A DNA stretch of 64,000 nt from Halobellus sp. Atlit-31R. Lineage in GTDB: Archaea > Halobacteriota > Halobacteria > Halobacteriales > Haloferacaceae. The notes below the pieces were generated by a model that searched no databases, was not told the origin of the DNA, and worked only from the letters and a program-made list of their open reading frames with translations. Shown one piece after another: positions 26,945 through 34,297 of this stretch; within the stretch, counting starts at the first letter, position 1, and each line of letters starts with the position of its first letter. The stretch spans positions 1 through 64,000 of the forward strand of contig QPLR01000007.1 of the NCBI GenBank assembly GCA_003665935.1, in the 5' to 3' direction. The translations under genes were made by a program, and so were the position numbers.

Positions 26945-29437
26945 TTACTCGACGACGACCGTGCCGACCATCCCGGCCGCCTCGTGCGGGATGCAGAAGT
27001 ACTCGTGGGTGCCCGTCGTCTCGAAGGTGTGGACGTACGACTGACCGGCTCCGACGCCGCCTTTGCCCTCGTCCCAGCCGGTCTCGGCCGCGGACTGGGA
27101 GTCGAAGCCGCCGGAAGCCCAGTACGCCGCGTCCTCGGGAATCTCGTCCTCGTACGCCGACACCGAGTGCGCCTCGCCGCCGACGTACTTCCACGCGACG
27201 GTGTCGCCCTTCGAGACCGTGAGCTCGGCTGGCTCGAACGCGACGGCGGTCATATCGACCACGTGGTCGGCGTCCTCGGGCACTCCCTCGACGACGTTGG
27301 GGCCGCCCTCCATCTCCGAGCCGCCGCCGTGGCCGCTGTGGCCGCCGTGACCGGACTCGCCGTCGGCGCTGCCGCCGGCCAGTCGGAGGCCGACCGGCAC
27401 GTCTTCGGACCCATCCACCAGCGCGAACTGCGCGTACTGCGCCGCGCTGGCGAAGTTGCCCGCGGCGGCGCCCACGTCTCCGCCCTCGTCGAGCGCGGCG
27501 AGATACGCGTCGAGTTCGGCCTCGAACGTCTCGTAGGCGTTGTGGTCGGCCTCCTCCAGCAGTTCGTGGACGCGGGCCTCCTCGAAGTGCGCGAAGGCGT
27601 CCTGCATCACACTGCCTGCGGCGCCGGCGTGTGCGCCGCCGCTCCCGCCGCCGACGATGGCGTAGGCGGACGCCACGGCTTCGCCGTTGAACTCTGTTGC
27701 GGGCGGGTAGACGTCGTCGCCCGCGCCGGCCGCCGTGATGGCGGCGTCCAGCTCACTCTCGAAGGACTCGTAGCGCGCCTCGTCCGCCTCTTCGAGCGCC
27801 TCGTGGTAGCCGCCCGCGCCCGCCTCGAAGCGCTGGAAGGCCGACTGACCGATCGCCTCCGCTCGGCTGTCGTCGCCGAGTACGTCGACGACGGACGCGT
27901 CGAACACGCGACTGGCCATATAGCCCGCTTCGACGCCGCTCACGGTCGTTTCCGAGCCCGCGCTCCGCTCGAACTCCGAGAGCGTGGCCTGCACGCCGTC
28001 GTAGTGGGTCGCGACCGCGTCGTCGTCGCCGTTGCGGAAGGCCTCGATCAGGCCGCCGAGGTGCTCCTCCTCGAACTGGGTGTAGAGCTCCTCGCTCGTC
28101 GACTCCACGGACTCGTGGACGTCGAGTTCGTTCCGCTCGAAACGCTCGAAGAGCCCCTCCGCGATCGACGCTGCGGTCCCGGCTTCGCCACGACGGTAGC
28201 GTTCGCGCGCGTCGGCGAAGCGGATGCGGAAGAACCCGGATTCGAGTAGCGAGGCGTTCTCGCCCGCGAGTGCCTCGATCCCGGTGACGAGGTTCGAGTC
28301 GACCGTCGCGACCGCGTCAGTGACGCCGCTTGCGTCTCCCTCTTCGATTGCGGTTCGGAGCGCCGAGAGCCCGGCCTCGAAGCCCTCGTAGGCCTCGCCG
28401 TCGGCCTCTTCGAGCGCCTCGTGCGCCCGCGCTCCCTCGAAGTGCGCGAACACGTCGCCCGCCATCGTCGCCGCCCGTTCTGTCTCGCTGTGCGCGGCGA
28501 GCCAGGCGCTGTCGTATGCGCGCGCACGGTAGACGGTGAGTGCAGCGGCGTGTGCGTACCCGGTCGGCGGACCACCCGCTCCTGCGAGCGCCGCCGCGTC
28601 CCACCCGCGCGCTTGCAGCGCGGCGACGTGACCGGTACCGGCCCCTGTCTCCGTCCCGGCGACCGCGTAGCTGCCGTCGATGGCCGCGGTGAACGCGTTG
28701 CCCGCTTCCGTGCGGACGGTCTCGCCGTCGCCGCTCCGGGCGGCTGAGACGATGCCTTCGAGGGCGGCCTCGAACTGCTCGTACGCGTCGGCGTTCGCGG
28801 CTTCGACTGCCTCGTACGCCGACGAGCCCTCGAACCGGCTCCGGACGTTCTCGGCGATGGTGCCGGCGGCTTCGACGTTGCCGACCGTCACGGCCAGCCC
28901 GGCGTTCTGTGCAGCGGCGCCGAGCACCTGGAGATCGAGCGCGTCGGCGGTCGCTCCGTCGATCACCGTTCGCTGTGCGTTCGCGAGCGCGCTGTCGGCG
29001 CGGCCGGCTTCCTCGCGAGCGCGGCCGACGTCGTTGGCGGCGAGGCCGGCGCTCCGGAGTTTGCCGAGTGCTCCCTCGAAGCCTTCGTAGTTCTTCTCGC
29101 CGGTGGCCTCGAGCACTTCGTGAGCCCCGTACTCGCCGTTTGCGCCCTCGAACCGGGCGAACGTGCTCTGGACGACCCGCGATCCGGAGCCCGGTTCGCC
29201 GGCGACGCCGAGCGCCAGCGCGTCCCAAACGCGGGCACGGTAGGCGTTCCACTCGGCCGCGACAGCGGCGTTCGTCGTTACCCCCGGGGATTCGCTCGAC
29301 GAGTCACTCGCCGTCTCCGTCGCGCCCTGCGTCTCCGCCTCGGTCTCGGTTCCGTTCTGCAGTCCGCTGCAGCCTGCGAGTCCCGCCGTGAGCATCGCCG
29401 CACTCGCGGTCAGCAGGTCTCGTCTCTTTGGTGCCAT
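26945..29437 (-). CDS. Iron-box-controlled lipoprotein with six helical HExxE repeats and C-terminal cupredoxin
   Basis: An 830-residue secreted lipoprotein: lipobox LAGC (Cys23) after a hydrophobic signal with a KRR start. Six repeats of a helical unit begin near residues 93, 201, 331, 431, 535 and 616. Each has FxxFEG, then HExxE (five copies; copy two has YEAVE), then YExFExxL. A Gly/His-rich linker (about 690-708) leads to a cupredoxin domain (about 715-830) with ligands His757, Cys815, His818 and Met823. I recall haloarchaeal DUF5059-cupredoxin proteins of this kind. HxxE resembles the imelysin (M75) motif of EfeO, also cupredoxin-linked, so a metal-delivery role outside the cell is inferred, not shown. 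Three DtxR-type boxes lie upstream, and the TATA-like GTTAAG is 26 bp before the ATG. Confidence 0.8.
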   Translation of the reverse strand: MAPKRRDLLTASAAMLTAGLAGCSGLQNGTETEAETQGATETASDSSSESPGVTTNAAVAAEWNAYRARVWDALALGVAGEPGSGSRVVQSTFARFEGANGEYGAHEVLEATGEKNYEGFEGALGKLRSAGLAANDVGRAREEAGRADSALANAQRTVIDGATADALDLQVLGAAAQNAGLAVTVGNVEAAGTIAENVRSRFEGSSAYEAVEAANADAYEQFEAALEGIVSAARSGDGETVRTEAGNAFTAAIDGSYAVAGTETGAGTGHVAALQARGWDAAALAGAGGPPTGYAHAAALTVYRARAYDSAWLAAHSETERAATMAGDVFAHFEGARAHEALEEADGEAYEGFEAGLSALRTAIEEGDASGVTDAVATVDSNLVTGIEALAGENASLLESGFFRIRFADARERYRRGEAGTAASIAEGLFERFERNELDVHESVESTSEELYTQFEEEHLGGLIEAFRNGDDDAVATHYDGVQATLSEFERSAGSETTVSGVEAGYMASRVFDASVVDVLGDDSRAEAIGQSAFQRFEAGAGGYHEALEEADEARYESFESELDAAITAAGAGDDVYPPATEFNGEAVASAYAIVGGGSGGAHAGAAGSVMQDAFAHFEEARVHELLEEADHNAYETFEAELDAYLAALDEGGDVGAAAGNFASAAQYAQFALVDGSEDVPVGLRLAGGSADGESGHGGHSGHGGGSEMEGGPNVVEGVPEDADHVVDMTAVAFEPAELTVSKGDTVAWKYVGGEAHSVSAYEDEIPEDAAYWASGGFDSQSAAETGWDEGKGGVGAGQSYVHTFETTGTHEYFCIPHEAAGMVGTVVVE

Positions 29438-29440
29438 ATT

Positions 29441-29456
29441 TTTAGGCCAGCCTAAA
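29441..29456. promoter_or_regulatory. DtxR-type iron box 1 of the cupredoxin lipoprotein
   Basis: TTTAGGC-CA-GCCTAAA has 7-bp perfect arms. It lies between the ATG (29437, minus strand) and the TATA-like CTTAAC at 29461-29466, the same promoter-blocking position as the box at 25282. Confidence 0.8.
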
Positions 29457-29476
29457 ACATCTTAACGCCTTCGAAG

Positions 29477-29492
29477 TTTAGGCAACCCTAAA
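29477..29492. promoter_or_regulatory. DtxR-type iron box 2
   Basis: TTTAGG-CAAC-CCTAAA, with 6-bp perfect arms, is 36 bp upstream of box 1. It lies in a position suited to cooperative repressor binding. Confidence 0.7.
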
Positions 29493-29607
29493 AAACGCTG
29501 TGCAGCACGAGATGGTCGACACGCGAGCGTGCGGGCGCGACTTTCGTCGGCGCAACGCACGGCTTCGCGCGTACCCGAGAGCACCGGTTACCCCACGGCA
29601 CCGTATT

Positions 29608-29623
29608 TTTAGGCCCACCTAAT
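29608..29623. promoter_or_regulatory. DtxR-type iron box 3
   Basis: TTTAGG-CCCA-CCTAAT is one base off a perfect dyad and 131 bp upstream of box 2. It is farther than normal for the same promoter, so it might belong to a lost gene or an upstream looping site. Confidence 0.55.
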
Positions 29624-29879
29624 CCGTAAAACCGTTCCGGTTCCTTCGGCTGGTCAAAACCACTCACACGGCCGACTGGCCGCTGCGTCACCGAGGTCCT
29701 ACTCCACCGGTTCGGCCTCGCCGACTCTGCGGAAACGAAGCGACCGTGGTGGCAGTCGAACTCGGATACTGTCGTTGCGTGTACAAAGCGTCTCTTGCCA
29801 ACTGAGACGTCTCTCAGACAGTGTCTGCCGAACGCGAAGGGGTACGAAGGGGAATCGTCGGGGAAGCGAGCGAAGCGAA

Positions 29880-29897
29880 CGGACCCGACAGGAATCC
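29880..29897 (-). repeat. Degenerate copy of the tRNA-Arg 3' end (third copy)
   Basis: CGGACCCGACAGGAATCC matches the first 18 bases of the tRNA-Arg 3' end as read on the plus strand (30122 onward), with three substitutions. It is preceded by AGCGAGCGAAGCGAA, which also precedes the copy at 30008. Confidence 0.5.
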
Positions 29898-29942
29898 AGT
29901 ACGAGGCGAAATAGATCTCGTTTACACGTGAACTCCACAAAA

Positions 29943-29958
29943 CGGACCCGACGGGATT
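29943..29958 (-). repeat. Short copy of the tRNA-Arg 3' end (second copy)
   Basis: CGGACCCGACGGGATT is identical to the first 16 bases of the tRNA 3' end on this strand and then diverges. Confidence 0.55.
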
Positions 29959-30007
29959 CCCGCGAGCGAAGTGAGCGGGAAGTCGTCGGGGGAGTGAGCG
30001 AAGCGAA

Positions 30008-30030
30008 CGGACCCGACGGGATTTGAACCC
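30008..30030 (-). repeat. 23-bp copy of the tRNA-Arg 3' end (first copy)
   Basis: Identical over 23 bases to 30122-30144, the acceptor and T-arm end of tRNA-Arg. Perfect short duplications of a tRNA 3' end are what integrases leave as attachment sites. The rest of the tRNA is not duplicated. Confidence 0.65.
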
Positions 30031-30121
30031 CGGTCGTTCCGTTCGCTTCCCTCACTTCACTCCCTGATTCAAACCCCGCGGCCGTCGCTATCGTACGCTC
30101 ACTACGTTCGCGATACAATAG

Positions 30122-30194
30122 CGGACCCGACGGGATTTGAACCCGCGACATCCTGGTCCGGAACCAGGGACTCTGTCCACTGAGCTACGGGCCC
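30122..30194 (-). tRNA. tRNA-Arg (anticodon CCG)
   Basis: On the minus strand the acceptor stem GGGCCCG pairs with CGGGTCC (one G-T), discriminator G. The anticodon arm CCTGG-TTCCGGA-CCAGG gives anticodon CCG (Arg, CGG codons). The T-arm is GCGGGTTCAAATCCCGT. Length 73 without CCA. Repeats of its 3' end are at 30008, 29943 and 29880. Confidence 0.95.
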
Positions 30195-30267
30195 TCGAAA
30201 CTCGGTAGACCGGCTGATGGTTTAACCGTTGTGACCACGCGCACTGACGAAAGAGACGTCGACCGCG

Positions 30268-30855
30268 TCAGGGCGCCTCGCCGGTCTCGATCGTGAACTC
30301 CGCACGGGGGTAGGCGACGCACGTCAGCGTGTACCCGTCGTCGAGTTCGGCGTCGTCGAGCATCTGCTGATCGTCGTGAACGACGTAGTCCTCGGAGTTG
30401 CCACCGGAGGTGATCTGACCGGCACAGGAGACGCACTGCCCCTGTCGACAGGCGTACGGCAGGTCCCAGCCTTCCTCTTCGCCGGCTTCGAGAACCGTCT
30501 CGTTGTTCGCGACCTCGATGGTCTCGCCCTGCTTGGCGTACTCGACGTCGAAGTACTCGATCTCGTCTTCGGGGATGTCTGCGGGACCGACCTCCTCGGC
30601 TTCGCCGCTCTCTTCGAGTTCGGCCCCCTCCTCGCCGCCGGCGACTGCCCCCGCGGGGACAGCACCGCCGCCGATGGAGCGGTTCATCGGTTCGGGGAAG
30701 TCCGTCTCCGGGACGGTGCTCGCCCGCTGTTCGAGCACCTCCTGGGTGATGTCCGCGGTGGTCGTCCACCCGGTGCCGCGGGCGTAGTGCAGCGCCACCG
30801 CGAGGAGCGTCAGGGCAACCCCGGTGCCCAGCCCGACGAGGTTGATTTCGACCAT
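30268..30855 (-). CDS. Membrane-anchored 2Fe-2S ferredoxin
   Basis: A 195-residue plant-type ferredoxin. Cluster ligands Cys136, Cys141, Cys144 and Cys179 appear in ACRQGQCVSC and LTCV. The N-terminus has a hydrophobic segment (NLVGLGTGVALTLLAVALHY), so it is probably membrane-tethered. Residues 60-100 are an acidic, Ala/Gly/Glu-rich insert typical of haloarchaeal ferredoxins. It is a one-electron carrier; the partner enzyme is not encoded nearby. Confidence 0.9.
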   Translation of the reverse strand: MVEINLVGLGTGVALTLLAVALHYARGTGWTTTADITQEVLEQRASTVPETDFPEPMNRSIGGGAVPAGAVAGGEEGAELEESGEAEEVGPADIPEDEIEYFDVEYAKQGETIEVANNETVLEAGEEEGWDLPYACRQGQCVSCAGQITSGGNSEDYVVHDDQQMLDDAELDDGYTLTCVAYPRAEFTIETGEAP

Positions 30856-30957
30856 ATCGCCGGCTACGGAGTCGGGGGTTAAGGAAATTGTGATTGCTGC
30901 GTCGACGTCTCCCCTGCCGCACGGTGCGACGCGGAGGCGGAGTCCACCCTCGTCGAC

Positions 30958-31857
30958 TCACTCGCGCCGCTGCACTTCGTGGCGGCCGAAGCCGTACCGG
31001 AGCCGGTTCGCGAGCCGCCGGGCGAAGCGGCCGTCGTCGGCACGACTGCCGAAGCGCTCCGCGAGCGCCTGGTAGATCAGCGGGACCGGGATCTCCTGTT
31101 CGAGCGCCTCCTGCACCGTCCACGTCCCGGTCGAGCCGCCGGCGACGTGGTCTGCGACGTCGCCCAGGTCGCTGCCCTCCTCGCGGAACGCCTCCTCGCA
31201 GAGCTCCAGCAGCCACGAGCGGATGACCGCGCCGTTGTTCCACGTGCGCGCGACCGACTCCAGATCGAGATCGTAGCGGCCGTTCGCGAGCAGCTCGAAG
31301 CCCTCGCCGTAGGCCTGCATCAGCGCGTACTCGACGCCGTTGTGGACCATCTTCACGTAGTGTCCGGAGCCGCTCGGGCCCATCCGATCGTGGCCGGCGG
31401 GACCGGTCGCGACGGCGTCGAAGACGGGAGTCATCGCCTCGTAGGCCCACTCGGGGCCGCCGATCATCAGCGAGAAGCCGAGTTCGGCTCCGGCCGGACC
31501 GCCGGAGGTGCCGCAGTCGAGGTAGGCGGCGGCGGTCGATTCTCCGCGGCGGACCGACGCCTCGAAGTGGGAGTTGCCGCCGTCGATGACGACGTCGTCC
31601 GGGCCGAGGTGGGGCTCCAGTTCCTCGAGCGTCGCGTCGACGGCCTCGCCCGCGGGCACCATCAGCCAGAGCCGCTTCTCCTCGCCGAGGCGGTCGACCA
31701 GATCGTCGAGATCCTCCGCGGGCGTCGCTCCCGCGTCGGCGGCAGTCGCGACCGCCGCCGCGTTGAGGTCGAACGCCACCACGTCGTGTCCCGCCGCCAG
31801 CACGCGGTCGACGACGATCTGTCCCATCCGGCCGAGTCCGATCACGCCCAGTTGCAT
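30958..31857 (-). CDS. gnd: 6-phosphogluconate dehydrogenase (decarboxylating), short form
   Basis: A 299-residue enzyme with the N-terminal NAD(P) motif GVIGLGRMGQ and catalytic segments VIDGGNSHFEASVRR, CGTSGGPAGAELG and GSGHYVKMVHNGVEY (catalytic Lys and Asn). Length fits the short class of 6-phosphogluconate dehydrogenases, which convert 6-phosphogluconate to ribulose-5-phosphate plus CO2, feeding the oxidative pentose phosphate branch. A long open frame upstream (up to 33540) is not used: the ATG at 31857 is the first with family similarity. Confidence 0.9.
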   Translation of the reverse strand: MQLGVIGLGRMGQIVVDRVLAAGHDVVAFDLNAAAVATAADAGATPAEDLDDLVDRLGEEKRLWLMVPAGEAVDATLEELEPHLGPDDVVIDGGNSHFEASVRRGESTAAAYLDCGTSGGPAGAELGFSLMIGGPEWAYEAMTPVFDAVATGPAGHDRMGPSGSGHYVKMVHNGVEYALMQAYGEGFELLANGRYDLDLESVARTWNNGAVIRSWLLELCEEAFREEGSDLGDVADHVAGGSTGTWTVQEALEQEIPVPLIYQALAERFGSRADDGRFARRLANRLRYGFGRHEVQRRE

Positions 31858-32019
31858 ACGACCGAGTCCACTGCCGGTGGTGGTAGTGATTGTGGTTTCG
31901 CGCCGGTCGGAACGGTCTCTGCCACCGCCCGACGGGCTCTCGCAGTCTTGCCCGACCGCTGCGGGAGAGCGCTTCCGCCTGTCGACAAGAGTTTTCGCCG
32001 CGCCGCGCGAGGGCTGCGT

Positions 32020-33126
32020 ATGGACGAACGCATCCGCGACCACGCGGAGACGCTGGTCGACTGGAGCGCCCGCATCGAGTCGGGCGACGACGTCGTCGTC
32101 AGCGTCGCCGAGGGAGCACACGAGCTCGCGGTCGCCGTCGCCGAAGCGCTCGGCGAGCGCGGCGCGAACGTCGTCACCACGTACGACTCCGAGGAGGTCG
32201 CTCGCGCGTACCTCCGCGCGCACCCGGGAGACTTCGAGGCCTCGGAACACGAACTCGCGCTCTACGAGAACGCCGACGCCGTGCTCGTCCTCGGCGGCGG
32301 CCGCAACACGTTCGCGACGGCCGACGTCGACGGCGACACCCGCCAGGCCGCTGCCCGCGCGAACCGACGCGTTCGGGAGGCTCGGCTCGCGACCGACTGG
32401 GTCTCGACGGTTCACCCGACGCGCTCGCTCGCCCAGCAGGCGGGGATGTCCTACGAGACCTACCGGGAGTTCGTCTACGGGGCCGTCCTCCGCGACTGGG
32501 AGTCGCTGGCCGAGGAGATGAGCCGGCTCAAAGAGCTGCTCGACGCCGGCAGCGAGGTCCGACTCGTGACCGGCGACACCGATCTGACGATGTCGATCGC
32601 GGGCCGCACCGCCGTCAACTCCGCCGCCTCCGTCGCCTACGACTCGCACAATCTCCCCTCGGGCGAGGTCTTCACCGCTCCTTTCGACACCGAGGGCGAG
32701 GTGCGCTTCGACGTTCCGATGACCATCGCGGGGGCGCGGGTCCGCGACGTCTGGCTCCGGTTCGAGGACGGCGAAGTGGTCGACTACAGCGCCGCGGCGG
32801 GCGAAGAGACGATCGCGGACCTGCTCGACACCGACGCGGGCGCGCGGCGACTCGGCGAACTCGGGATCGGGATGAACCGCGGGATCGACCGCGTGACGGA
32901 CAACATTCTCTTCGACGAGAAGATGGGCGATACGGTCCACCTCGCGCTCGGTCGCGCCTACGACGCCTGCCTCCCGGCGGGCGAGTCGGGGAACGACTCG
33001 GCTATCCACACGGATCTCATCGTCGACGTCAGCGAGGGGTCTCGACTCGAAGTCGACGGCGACGTGATCCAGCGCGACGGGCGATTCCGGTGGGAGGAGG
33101 GGTTCGACGCCGGGGCGGACGCCTGA
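32020..33126 (+). CDS. M29-family metallo-aminopeptidase (AmpS type)
   Basis: A 368-residue peptidase of the AmpS/AmpT (M29) family. Recognisable C-terminal active-region segments are VTGDTDLTMSIAGR, NLPSGEVFTAPFDTEG, LGIGMNRGIDRVTDNILFDEKMG and GDTVHLALGRAYDA, then AIHTDLIVDV, which carry the Glu, His and Asp metal ligands. It is cytoplasmic, removing N-terminal residues from peptides. The ATG at 32020 follows the gnd gene on the opposite strand after 162 bp. The 20-bp repeat array follows its stop. Confidence 0.9.
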   Translation: MDERIRDHAETLVDWSARIESGDDVVVSVAEGAHELAVAVAEALGERGANVVTTYDSEEVARAYLRAHPGDFEASEHELALYENADAVLVLGGGRNTFATADVDGDTRQAAARANRRVREARLATDWVSTVHPTRSLAQQAGMSYETYREFVYGAVLRDWESLAEEMSRLKELLDAGSEVRLVTGDTDLTMSIAGRTAVNSAASVAYDSHNLPSGEVFTAPFDTEGEVRFDVPMTIAGARVRDVWLRFEDGEVVDYSAAAGEETIADLLDTDAGARRLGELGIGMNRGIDRVTDNILFDEKMGDTVHLALGRAYDACLPAGESGNDSAIHTDLIVDVSEGSRLEVDGDVIQRDGRFRWEEGFDAGADA

Positions 33127-33140
33127 GCGGTCGGCGTCGC

Positions 33141-33275
33141 GTTCCGAGCTCCGAATTCCGCCCTCGCGCTCCGAATTCCGCCCTCGCGCTCCGAATTCCG
33201 CCCTCGCGCTCCGAATTTCGCCTTTGCGATCCGAATTCCGCCCTCGCGCTCCGAATTCCGCCCTCGCGCTCCGAC
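33141..33275. repeat. 20-bp tandem repeat, about six copies
   Basis: CTCGCGCTCCGAATTCCGCC recurs at a period of exactly 20 bp (CCGAATT at 33151, 33171, 33191, 33211, 33231, 33251) with one degenerate copy at each edge. Substitutions are few, so it is recent or actively homogenised. It occupies most of the spacer between ampS and rps6e. Confidence 0.9.
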
Positions 33276-33385
33276 CGTCGTCGCGCTCGTGAAACCCCGT
33301 CTCGGGGCGCTGAGACGTCCCGGACGGCGTCCCGCCGGGAGTCGCTTTCGACGTACTTTTTATCGGCGGCCGTCTCGTCCCCCTT

Positions 33386-33790
33386 ATGGCTGAATTCAAG
33401 GTCGTCGTCTCCGACGAGACCGGACACACCCAGCAGTTCGAGGTCGACGGACAGGACGCGAACCGATTCCTCGGTCGCGAACTCGGCGACGAGGTCGACG
33501 GCGCTGCCGTCGGTCTCGACGGACTGACGCTCGAGCTCACCGGCGGCTCCGACGAGGCCGGTCGCCCGATGCGCGAAGACGTCGCCGGATCGAACCTGAA
33601 GGAACTGCTCTTGGAGGGCGGCGTCGGCTACAAGCCCTCGCGCGACGGCGAGCGAAAGCGCGTAACCGTCCGCGGGAGCCAGGTCTCCGACGAGACGGCC
33701 CAGGTCAACGCGGCCGTCGTCGACGGCGGGACGATCGAAGACGTCCTCGGCGGCGACGAGGACGCGGCCGACGACGAAGACGACGAGTAA
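33386..33790 (+). CDS. rps6e: Ribosomal protein S6e
   Basis: A 134-residue archaeal S6e of the small ribosomal subunit. Visible are the N-terminal [18 protein letters not shown]-like [26 protein letters not shown], and a basic loop [15 protein letters not shown]. The C-terminus is a strongly acidic tail (DDEDDE), normal for haloarchaea. The stop codon is 6 bp before the next gene's start, so they are co-transcribed. Confidence 0.95.
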   Translation: MAEFKVVVSDETGHTQQFEVDGQDANRFLGRELGDEVDGAAVGLDGLTLELTGGSDEAGRPMREDVAGSNLKELLLEGGVGYKPSRDGERKRVTVRGSQVSDETAQVNAAVVDGGTIEDVLGGDEDAADDEDDE

Positions 33791-33796
33791 GCGACC

Positions 33797-34231
33797 GTGT
33801 CCGAGCGCGTCCCGAGCGACCACTCCTCGGTGACGAGCCTCCACGCGACGCTCGCCCGGAGCGGCGGCACCAGACGGCCCTGCCTCCGCCTCCCCGACGC
33901 CGTCGCCGCCGAGGAGGGCGACGTCGTCAGACTGCTCCTCGACGGCGTGACGGCGCACGCACGCGTCGTCGCCGACTCCACGGGACTGCTCGTCCGCGGT
34001 GCCTACGACAACGAACGACTGGCTCGCGAACCGCGCGAGGCCGACGACGAGAACCGGCTCGTCGAGTGGTGCGACGAGCACGACCGCGGCCCCGGCGACG
34101 CCGTCGAACTCGACGAGCTCGATCCCGGCTTCTGTTACGGCCTCCGTGATCCCGGTGACCGGCTCGTCTACGACGTCCCCGCGCGCCCGAACCAGTCTCT
34201 CCGCGACATCGCGTCGTCGCTCCGCGAGTAG
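33797..34231 (+). CDS. Uncharacterised haloarchaeal protein following S6e
   Basis: A 144-residue acidic protein with no recognised domain. Its beta-rich central part (VVADSTGLLVRGAYDN) and the His/Asp/Glu-rich middle (DEHDRGPGD) offer no clear motif. It starts at GTG 33797, 6 bp after rps6e, a likely operon partner. I recall haloarchaeal proteins of this type at the same position near S6e; no function is assigned. Confidence 0.65.
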   Translation: MSERVPSDHSSVTSLHATLARSGGTRRPCLRLPDAVAAEEGDVVRLLLDGVTAHARVVADSTGLLVRGAYDNERLAREPREADDENRLVEWCDEHDRGPGDAVELDELDPGFCYGLRDPGDRLVYDVPARPNQSLRDIASSLRE

Positions 34232-34297
34232 CGGGCGGCTCTCCGCCGTCGCTGCCGCGTGAGTAAGCCTTACCACCGCGCCGCTGCTTCTGCAGGT

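Larger units (their letters stand above)
29624..30121. other. Gene-free region with repeated tRNA-Arg 3'-end copies
   Basis: No CDS is supported between the iron boxes and tRNA-Arg; the frames here are irregular and carry no known motif. The segment holds several repeated words derived from the 3' end of tRNA-Arg, plus an approximately 34-base repeat, CGTCGGGG(A/G)AG(C/T)GAGCG..., at about 29857 and 29986. It is best read as an integration-scar zone. Confidence 0.6.

Noticed and set aside
30008..30080. Possible second tRNA-Arg gene or pseudogene
   Set aside because: Only the 23-base 3' end matches; anticodon and D arms are missing, so it is a 3'-end duplication rather than a tRNA relic.
29488..30151. 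Minus-strand frames in the region left of tRNA-Arg
   Set aside because: Low acidity, high Ser/Arg/Pro and repeated peptides from DNA repeats; no start signal or motif. Left as a gene-free scar region.
33141..33275. CRISPR array candidate (regular 20-bp repeats)
   Set aside because: Repeats are contiguous with no unique spacers, and no cas gene is in the window.
30958..33540. Extended 860-codon minus-strand frame upstream of gnd
   Set aside because: Only the last 299 codons resemble 6-phosphogluconate dehydrogenase. The rest is antisense to the M29 peptidase gene and crosses the 20-bp repeat array.
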